From Sphingobacterium oryzagri (GTDB taxonomy: Bacteria; Bacteroidota; Bacteroidia; Sphingobacteriales; Sphingobacteriaceae), in NCBI RefSeq assembly GCF_028736175.1, contig NZ_CP117880.1, positions 1,922,001 to 1,986,000 of the forward strand: DNA of 64,000 bases, given 5' to 3'. Every line of letters begins with the position of its first letter. Positions within the stretch are counted from its first letter, which is position 1. Shown piece after piece: positions 42,034 to 48,400 of this stretch. The position numbers and the translations under genes were made by a program. The notes beneath the pieces were generated by a model. That model was not told the DNA's origin, searched no databases, and saw only the letters and a program-made list of their open reading frames with translations.

Positions 42034-42600
42034 ATGTCTCATGTAGTGGTGGGAAAAAGCAATGCGCTTGGATTTTGTGGGTAAGGATAAAGCCTAGGAA
42101 TCATATCGAAATCCCCTGTAAGGGTTTCGATGTTATTCCAGCTTTCGAAGCATATTGCTTTTTGTGTAAGGGCTTCGTGCGACAAACCACCTTCATGAGA
42201 CAGGAGAACCTTGCTTCCTTGGGTTCTTCCAAGGAAGGCCTTGCCGCGGCGAGCGGCGGAAAGGTTTGTGTGAAGGAAAAAAGTTGTATTTATTACATCT
42301 CTTTTGTCCCTCGCCGGGACAGGGCAATACTTTTTGTCTGGACACAAAAAGTATTCAAAAAAGTCCTTGTTTCATCTAGGCGATTTTGTCGCACGACCCT
42401 TCCCGCACAAGCCAATTGACGCGCAGGCTAGAAATTGTTAAAAAAATCCTTTTGTATTTTTTTATAACAATTTCTCATGCCTTCCCCACACACAACCTGC
42501 GTCAATTGCTTGTTTTCCATCGCTTGATGAAACGTTGATGACGTTGTCGCACGCGTTTAATATCGCGAGCGTGCACGATTTCGCAAAGCGATATATTAAA
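42034..42600 (+). repeat. Long repeat unit L1
   Basis: A 567-bp unit: a ~270-bp first block (ATGTCTCATGTAGTGGTGGG onward) plus the common core. Hairpins: ATCGAAATCCC/GGGTTTCGAT (42105-42131), CTTCCTTGG/CCAAGGAAG (42214-42237), GCCGC/GCGGC (42243-42257), GTCCC/GGGAC (42306-42320), AATACTTTTTGT/ACAAAAAGTATT (42326-42355), GAAATTGTTA/TAACAATTTC (42431-42474), and GCACGC/GCGTGC near the end. Confidence 0.88.
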
Positions 42601-43170
42601 ATGTCTCCTGTAGTGGTGGGAGAAAAGCGATATGCGAGGGCTTTTTATGTGGAGGGTAAAGCCTAGGAATCATATCGAAATCCCCTGTAAGGGTTTCGAT
42701 GTTATTCCAGCTTTCGAAGCATATTGCTTTTTGTGTAAGGGCTTCGTGCGACAAACCACCTTTATGAGACAGGAGAACCTTGCTTCCTTGGGTTCTTCCA
42801 AGGAAGGCCTTGCCGCGGAGAGCGGCGGAAAGGTTTGTGTGAAGGAAAAAAGTTGTATTTATTACATCTCTTTTGTCCCTCGCCGGGACAGGGCAATACT
42901 TTTTGTCTGGACACAAAAAGTATTCAAAAAAGTCCTTGTTTCATCGAGGCGATTTGTCGCACCATCCTTCGCACACAAGCCAATTGACGCGCAGGCTAGA
43001 AATTGTTATAAAAAATCTTTGTAGCATTTTTATAACAATTGCTCATGCCTTCCCATCGCACAGCCCGCGTCAATTGCTTGTCTTCTATCGCTTGATGAAA
43101 CGTTGATGACGCTGTTCGCGAAGCGTTTAATAACGCAAGCGTTCACGATATTGCAAAGCGATAAATTAAC
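42601..43170 (+). repeat. Long repeat unit L2
   Basis: A 570-bp unit, nearly identical to L1 in its middle 400 bp. The AT-rich hairpin keeps its stem with a different loop (arms around 42999-43041), and the tail palindrome is of the AAGCGTT/AACGCAAGCGTT type instead of GCACGC/GCGTGC. Confidence 0.88.
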
Positions 43171-43740
43171 ATGTCTCATGTAGTGGTAGGAAAAAAACGA
43201 TATGCGAGGGCTTTTTATGTGGAGGGTAAAGCCTAGGAATCATATCGAAATCCCAAGTCAGGATTTCGATGTTATTCCAGCTTTCGAAGCATATTGCTTT
43301 TTGTGTAAGGGCTTCGTGCGACAAACCACCTTTATGAGATAGGAGAACCTTGCTTCCTTGGGTTCTTCCAAGGAAGGCCTTGCCGCGGCGAGCGGCGGAA
43401 AGGTTTGTGTGAAGGAAAAAAGTTGTATTTATTACATCTCTTTTGTCCCTCGCCGGGACGGGGCAATATTTTTTGTCTGGACACAAAAAGTATTCAAAAA
43501 AGTCCTTGTTTCATCGAGGCGATCTTTCACACGGATCCTTCGCACACAAGCCAATTGACGCGCAGGTTAGAAATTGTTATAAAAAATCTTGTCAGCTTTT
43601 TTTATAACAATTTCTCATGCCTCCCCATCGCACATCCTGCGTCAATTGCTTGTCTTCTATCCGCTTGATGAAACGTTGATGATGTTAACTGAATGGCGTT
43701 TTAATGTCGTGAGCCTTCACGTTGTCGCAGTGAAAATGCT
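43171..43740 (+). repeat. Long repeat unit L3, degenerate at its end
   Basis: About 570 bp. The first hairpin differs from L1 and L2 but pairs perfectly: ATCGAAATCC (43244-43253) / GGATTTCGAT (43261-43270). The last ~50 bp (after 43690) have diverged, marking the end of the array before the cytochrome gene. Confidence 0.85.
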
Positions 43741-43853
43741 ATCCTCTTTCAACCATAGCCTATTCGGCTATCGTTTATACCGATATTGATCGCTACGTTA
43801 TAAAATATAAAATGAGCCGATCTTACTGCCATGCTTTAAAATTTATTGTTTTG

Positions 43854-44177
43854 TTATTGTTTCGCGTTGACAATAATATACGCACGTACTAGCTGTCCAT
43901 CCTCATCATTTAATTTCGCTTTGGGAATCATTCGTTTCAGGATGCTATTCCATTGTTCGGGCGTATGCCCTTCGGCCGCTTTTAATTTATGGCATTTGGC
44001 GCAGTTGTTTGCGAAAAGCGTTTCGCCGGTTTCGATTTGCTCCGGACTGTATTTTGCCAAAATTTGCTTTTTATTTTCTACGGGAAGTGATCGGATAACT
44101 TCACTCGCTTTTGGAAAGCAGCCTACAAGCAGACCTATTCCCATAGCCATCACGGCCAATGTTTTTAGCTTTTTCAT
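43854..44177 (-). CDS. Monohaem cytochrome c lipoprotein
   Basis: A 107-aa protein with a lipobox LLVGC (Cys20) and one haem-attachment motif CAKCH (Cys59, Cys62, His63). A likely distal ligand is Met83 in LKRMIPKA. It fits a small membrane-anchored class I c-type cytochrome that carries electrons in the periplasm. The C-terminal helix (EDGQLVRAYIIVNAK) completes the short fold. It stands alone, just after the end of the repeat array, with about 160 bp to the next gene on the same strand. Electron donor and acceptor cannot be told. Confidence 0.88.
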   Translation of the reverse strand: MKKLKTLAVMAMGIGLLVGCFPKASEVIRSLPVENKKQILAKYSPEQIETGETLFANNCAKCHKLKAAEGHTPEQWNSILKRMIPKAKLNDEDGQLVRAYIIVNAKQ

Positions 44178-44337
44178 TTAGGTAGTTTACATTAACTCTT
44201 CTCAATTAGAAACACAATTTTGTTGGCATTGTTTTGCCAATAAGCAAATTACAGCTTGCTTTTCGTGACCTAACTCTGTAGAAGAAAGATTAATGTTGGA
44301 CTTGATGATGTCCGTCGGGTAGTGGGGGCTGCGGACG

Positions 44338-44814
44338 TTATACCGCTTGCAGGTCTAAGCTATTGCAATCGAGCAACGTTTTGATATGGTTGTAGGCCAT
44401 ATACTGACCGTCGGCTTGCCTGCGTAACTCGTATGCCAACGCGCCTAAGCTGTCATCAATTTCGTTAATCACTTGCTGGTAAGCAGATTTACAAGATTCC
44501 TCGATAGCGATACACGATCTTAATATGTTTGTGATTTCTAATTCCGAAACTGCAACGGGCACCACCGGCGTTATTTTAACTAATTTATAGATAGCATTAT
44601 CGTTTTGAGCAGTCGTATTGTCCGTGTTTTTTTGTGGAATGAAGCTTAATAAGTTGCTAATATAGCGTTGACTCTCTTCCTGATATTGTAACAAAACAAA
44701 GCGAATATCTCGGTGCGGCCAATGACCAATAGAATTGGCGGCTTTTTTGTATACACTACTGCGATGCTGGATGCTATCGGTGAGTTTTTTTAATAAATTA
44801 ATGGTGTTTTTCAT
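44338..44814 (-). CDS. Helical-bundle protein, ferritin-like/DUF2383-like
   Basis: A 158-aa all-helical protein. It begins MKNTINLLKKLTDSIQHRSS, and four amphipathic helices can be traced (about 3-25, 33-57, 90-117 and 120-152), with a Thr/Asn-rich loop between the second and third. This plan resembles the DUF2383/PA2169 four-helix bundles associated with stress and general-stress loci, but the metal-binding Glu/His pattern of true ferritins is not obvious. No signal peptide. Isolated, same strand as the cytochrome gene. Family assignment is tentative. Confidence 0.65.
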   Translation of the reverse strand: MKNTINLLKKLTDSIQHRSSVYKKAANSIGHWPHRDIRFVLLQYQEESQRYISNLLSFIPQKNTDNTTAQNDNAIYKLVKITPVVPVAVSELEITNILRSCIAIEESCKSAYQQVINEIDDSLGALAYELRRQADGQYMAYNHIKTLLDCNSLDLQAV

Positions 44815-44998
44815 GATATTTCCTTCAGCAATACGATAAATATAACAAAAAATAGCGTTAATTGCCGTCTTTTGGTTGTTTGAACGGGTGTTTAACGGTG
44901 CTTTAGGGTATTATCCGCAAATCTTGCTAAAAATACTGCTGCAGATTGCGTTAATATTCAACACTTCAAGCTGGCTAGCAGGTCGCTGGGAAAAATGA

Positions 44999-45144
44999 GA
45001 GGCTGCCTAAAAAAAATCGATCAACTTCAAAATCTGTCATTGCGAGGAAGTATGACGAAGCAATCTGCATTTTTATTTGATAAGATTGCTTCGCCGTCGT
45101 TCCTCCTTCTCGCAATGACAGATAGATACTTTTTAGATAGCCTC
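44999..45144. mobile_element. MITE-like element with nested inverted repeats
   Basis: A 146-bp element in a 390-bp gap. The ends are inverted repeats GAGGCTGCCTAAAA (44999-45012) and its complement at 45131-45144 (12 of 14 match). Inside lie longer imperfect inverted repeats: 45032-45066, starting ATCTGTCATTGCGAGG, and 45083-45123, starting AGATTGCTTCG. The inner motif is a widespread intergenic palindrome in Bacteroidota, as I recall. There is no transposase and no clear target duplication. Confidence 0.6.
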
Positions 45145-45207
45145 TTGTAACGTGTTTTATTTCAGTTTATTAAGTTATTCTGAAAGATCTATATTACTTT
45201 AGAACTG

Positions 45208-45990
45208 CTAGTCTCGTAACACAGGTACGGCTGTGCCATTGTCAATATACGACTGGATGGGAGTGAAGTCACTGATCATGTTCCCACGTAGGTCGATTTC
45301 GGAATCGCCATCCACATAGCCCGCTGTAGATTTCAGTAAAGCGCCTTTGGCCATCAGCTCGCCTAAAACACGGATATTGGTGATGCCTGTTACACGGGCA
45401 TTAAGTCTGCTCAACTTTTCAAACCGGGCAATTGTAGTCATCATGCCATCACCAATGGGATTACCGCGAATGATAATCTGTTCAATATTTAAATTATTGC
45501 TCAACGCACTGATATTAGTTATGCCACCAGCTTGATTGGCATTAAAATAGGTTAACGTCGTGTAGTTGCTTATCGGAGAAAGATCCACGACTGGCGTATT
45601 ATTCATCCGTAAATACGTTACTTTTTCAAGATTACGAAGCGGAGTCAAGTCTTGCACCTGCGTATTGCCAAAATCGATGTAAGTTAACTCGGTTGCGTAT
45701 TCCAAACCTCTTAAACTCACCACATCGCTAAAGATACCACGAATATTAAAGTCGGTCAGTTCTTTAAGCTTACCACGGGTAATCGAGTCATTCACCGCAA
45801 TATTGAGCTCTTCTTTGATAAACGTTTCGATATTGGCATCATCAAACCGAACGCGTAGGTTGTTTTCGTCAACAACGACTTCTTCCTCGATGTTAATTTC
45901 GTTATTTCTATTACATGAATAGATAGTTGCGCTGCAAAATAGTAAGAATGCGAAGAGTAGCTTATTTAAGTTTTTCATCATGTATATCAT
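45208..45990 (-). CDS. Leucine-rich-repeat surface lipoprotein
   Basis: A 260-aa lipoprotein (CSATIYSC, Cys near residue 26) with an acidic linker. It then has about five internalin-like leucine-rich repeats between residues 85 and 215. Examples are LRGLEYATELTYIDFGNTQV, LTPLRNLEKVTYLRMNNTPV and LSPISNYTTLTYFNANQAGG. Internalin-type LRRs bind proteins or glycans. It is the last gene of the TonB receptor operon, 6 bp after the preceding gene. Starts at ATG 45990 or, less likely, at internal ATGs 45981/45978; the signal peptide is present in all cases. Confidence 0.85.
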   Translation of the reverse strand: MIYMMKNLNKLLFAFLLFCSATIYSCNRNNEINIEEEVVVDENNLRVRFDDANIETFIKEELNIAVNDSITRGKLKELTDFNIRGIFSDVVSLRGLEYATELTYIDFGNTQVQDLTPLRNLEKVTYLRMNNTPVVDLSPISNYTTLTYFNANQAGGITNISALSNNLNIEQIIIRGNPIGDGMMTTIARFEKLSRLNARVTGITNIRVLGELMAKGALLKSTAGYVDGDSEIDLRGNMISDFTPIQSYIDNGTAVPVLRD

Positions 45991-45996
45991 TTTAAT

Positions 45997-46983
45997 TTAT
46001 TTTTTAATGTACTTGTAAATTGGCGGAAAAGTTGTGGAGTTGCCTCTTTCGCTTGTGGTGTAGTAATTATCTTCTTTATCAAAACATATAGCTTCACCCT
46101 GCACTTCACCAATATACGGTAGACGTGATGGTGTGCGAGACAGTGTATTGTAGATTGCTTCGTCGGCAGCACGCTCCCAGTAAAAAAGATTTTGCCGATT
46201 GCGGATCACCACTTTATCGCCTGCGAAATTAATACTCGCAGCCGAGGCTTCTCTAAAGCCAAGATCGCCCACCCAATACGTGATATTGGTTTGTCCGCTT
46301 TGATAGGGATGCGGCATGACATATACTTTAGAAGCCTCATCGCGCTTGGTGATAAAGTAGATGTCGCGATTTTGCGGATCGATCATCATGGCTTCCACGT
46401 CGTGGCTGCCATCCGGATAGTTGAAGTTGAATCGTTCCAGTGATGCGCTATTTATTGCTAAGGTTTGTCCGTAATCAGCACTACTGTACACCGGTTCTTC
46501 AAATTTATAGACGCTAACGTTTTGCCTATTTTCATTGTTATCGCCGGTATCGGCAATATAAAGATAAGCGCGACCGGATTGTGGATCCTCCACGATTTCG
46601 ATATCTTCCCAATCGATGTTGGAAGCGCCAGTGACGCGATAACGACATACAATTTCGGCCGTATTGGCGTCAACCAAATACACAAAGTTGACGTTGTTGC
46701 CGTCCTCGTGCGTCCACAACATGCCTGGATTATTTATGCTAATGCACACGCAGGAACTTTCATCCAGCTGTAGGCGACCGATGTTTAAAGGCGAGGTTTC
46801 GTAACCATCGAAATAGGGAAGTAAATCTGCAAAATAGGAAGCTCGAAATGGCGTATGGCTGCTCCAGTCGTAGCTTGATTCGTTATCCGGATCGGTCGGA
46901 TCCAACCTATCTTCCTGGCACGATGTTGCGATCGCAAGAACGACAAGAAACAACGAGAACAGGCGGTTTTTTTTGATCATCAT
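45997..46983 (-). CDS. Beta-propeller-type lipoprotein
   Basis: A 328-aa lipoprotein from the ATG at 46983 (a GTG at 46989 would add two residues). Signal MMIKKNRLFSLFLVVLAIAT is followed by Ser-Cys. The mature protein shows repeated propeller-blade patterns: VYLVDANTAEIVCRYRV, IDWEDIEIVEDPQSGRAYLY, IADTGDNNENRQNVSVYKFE, DVEAMMIDPQNRDIYFITKR and the C-terminal GEAICFDKEDNYYTTSE. The DWEDIE / DTGDNN signature is found in secreted Bacteroidota proteins with phytase-like or NHL-like propellers, as I recall. No enzyme activity can be assigned. It lies 8 bp after the beta-helix gene and 6 bp before the LRR gene. Confidence 0.8.
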   Translation of the reverse strand: MMIKKNRLFSLFLVVLAIATSCQEDRLDPTDPDNESSYDWSSHTPFRASYFADLLPYFDGYETSPLNIGRLQLDESSCVCISINNPGMLWTHEDGNNVNFVYLVDANTAEIVCRYRVTGASNIDWEDIEIVEDPQSGRAYLYIADTGDNNENRQNVSVYKFEEPVYSSADYGQTLAINSASLERFNFNYPDGSHDVEAMMIDPQNRDIYFITKRDEASKVYVMPHPYQSGQTNITYWVGDLGFREASAASINFAGDKVVIRNRQNLFYWERAADEAIYNTLSRTPSRLPYIGEVQGEAICFDKEDNYYTTSERGNSTTFPPIYKYIKK

Positions 46984-46991
46984 CTTCACAT

Positions 46992-48371
46992 TTAATTTGC
47001 CTGACCGTAAGCTCCGAAGTAAGCAGCTGGTCGTGGTGCTTGATATACCTTGCCATTTAGCGTGCTGTAGGTTGCAAAAACCGGCTCAAAATTGCGATTC
47101 GCTCCCTGTAAAGCAGCAGCATCTGCGCGTAAATGGAAATTTGCTCCTGCAGGAATTGCATGACCGTTTACACGATTAGCCCACGCAAATGTCGATACGT
47201 TATAATTGACAAAGCCGGGATCGTTTGCGCCTGGCGCACCGATGATATCGGTCGTCGGGATAGGAAGTTCGGAACCAATTAGGCCATTCGAAGGATTATT
47301 GGATCCAACCGGATAGAAGTTTTCCGTAATCTCGGTCGAGGTGCCATAATGCCAGTTATATCCGAAAGCTAAAGCAGCTGTGCGCGGTCTAGCTTCGCCT
47401 GGCGTCAGGCGTAACCCATAGCGCGAGTTGATAATGAGATTATTGTATGCTTTTCCGTAAGCATCTGATTCATAATTTAAACTGCCGCCACGTGCTGTCT
47501 CCGCCCTGCGGTAGCCCGAGCCAATAATGGTATTGTTATAAAAATTGTTCTCTAAAATGCCTCGACGTCCGGCTTGTGTATCGGCAGACTTAAGCGCATT
47601 GGTCGCAATATTATAAAACAGATTGAAAGCGAAATCACCGGGACCACCTGCTTTGATGTTTACAGCTTCACCACCGTTCAAGCCGATGACCTCGAAAACA
47701 TTGTAGGCCATTAACGTCCGTCCACCGTTGGTGCGGACGGCGTCATCCAATGTATAAGCAATGTGCGAATTCAATAAAACAAAAACACCATCTTGGCGCT
47801 CATCTGCCGGCCGGCAGTACCACAGCGCATAGCCACGATCGCCGGCAGTCAATCTGCCGCTGCCGCCAGATTCCGGCGTTGTAACAATGGTTCCGGCACG
47901 CGCCACACCGCCAGCATGCAAAATTTCGGCATGCTCGATAACAAGATCTCCTGCTTTTCTCCCGGCATGTATGCCGCCCCACAATCCACCATATCCGTTA
48001 TTGCGCGTCGAAGCGATAGCGTCTGCCGTAGCTGTGAACACGACAGGGCTGGCCGCGGTTCCTTCGACATACAATGAGCCATGTACATCAATAACCCAAG
48101 CTTCGTTGCGTGTTCCAGGATTAAATTCAAACTTTACACCAGCAGGAATAGTTACATTTCTACCTTCTGGTATGTTTAAATCGCCGACAACGGTGTAAGT
48201 CGTCCCAGCTTGCAGGCTAATCGATGAAAGATCGCCAGAGATACCGTTTGCCGGTTGCGGTGTCGGTATTTCTTCTTCAGGATCTATATTTGTCGGTGCA
48301 GGTGTTTCTCTGCTGCAACCAGCCAATACAAGGATCATAAAGGGGTAAAGTAGTTTCTTTGATAGCTTCAT
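46992..48371 (-). CDS. Right-handed beta-helix surface lipoprotein
   Basis: A 459-aa lipoprotein with lipobox LVLAGC (Cys19) and a Pro/Thr/Glu linker. The mature part has the short repeating strands of a right-handed parallel beta-helix: IPAGVKFEFNPG, IDVHGSLYVEGTAASPVVFT, VIEHAEILHAGG, LLNSHIAYTLDDAVRTNGGR, NLFYNIATNALKSADTQ and NFYNNTIIGSGYR. Proteins with this fold act on or bind polysaccharides, or serve as adhesins. No catalytic Asp cluster of pectate lyases is evident to me. It lies 29 bp downstream of the TonB receptor gene in the same operon. Confidence 0.84.
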   Translation of the reverse strand: MKLSKKLLYPFMILVLAGCSRETPAPTNIDPEEEIPTPQPANGISGDLSSISLQAGTTYTVVGDLNIPEGRNVTIPAGVKFEFNPGTRNEAWVIDVHGSLYVEGTAASPVVFTATADAIASTRNNGYGGLWGGIHAGRKAGDLVIEHAEILHAGGVARAGTIVTTPESGGSGRLTAGDRGYALWYCRPADERQDGVFVLLNSHIAYTLDDAVRTNGGRTLMAYNVFEVIGLNGGEAVNIKAGGPGDFAFNLFYNIATNALKSADTQAGRRGILENNFYNNTIIGSGYRRAETARGGSLNYESDAYGKAYNNLIINSRYGLRLTPGEARPRTAALAFGYNWHYGTSTEITENFYPVGSNNPSNGLIGSELPIPTTDIIGAPGANDPGFVNYNVSTFAWANRVNGHAIPAGANFHLRADAAALQGANRNFEPVFATYSTLNGKVYQAPRPAAYFGAYGQAN

Positions 48372-48400
48372 AATATTTAATTTTTGTTTTATACGAGGTA

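Noticed and set aside
42039..42347. 102-codon minus-strand ORF beginning MCPDKKYCPVPARDKR, and its copies at 42596-42916 and 43166-43486
   Set aside because: It lies wholly in repeat DNA, both strands are open, and the left inverted copy does not keep the equivalent frame. No domain is visible.
41278..43740. CRISPR array or integron attC cassette array
   Set aside because: Units are 378-570 bp with no 25-45-bp repeats, spacers or cas genes. Palindromes do not have the R and L box plan of attC sites, and no cassette genes or integron integrase are present; xerD is the chromosomal type.
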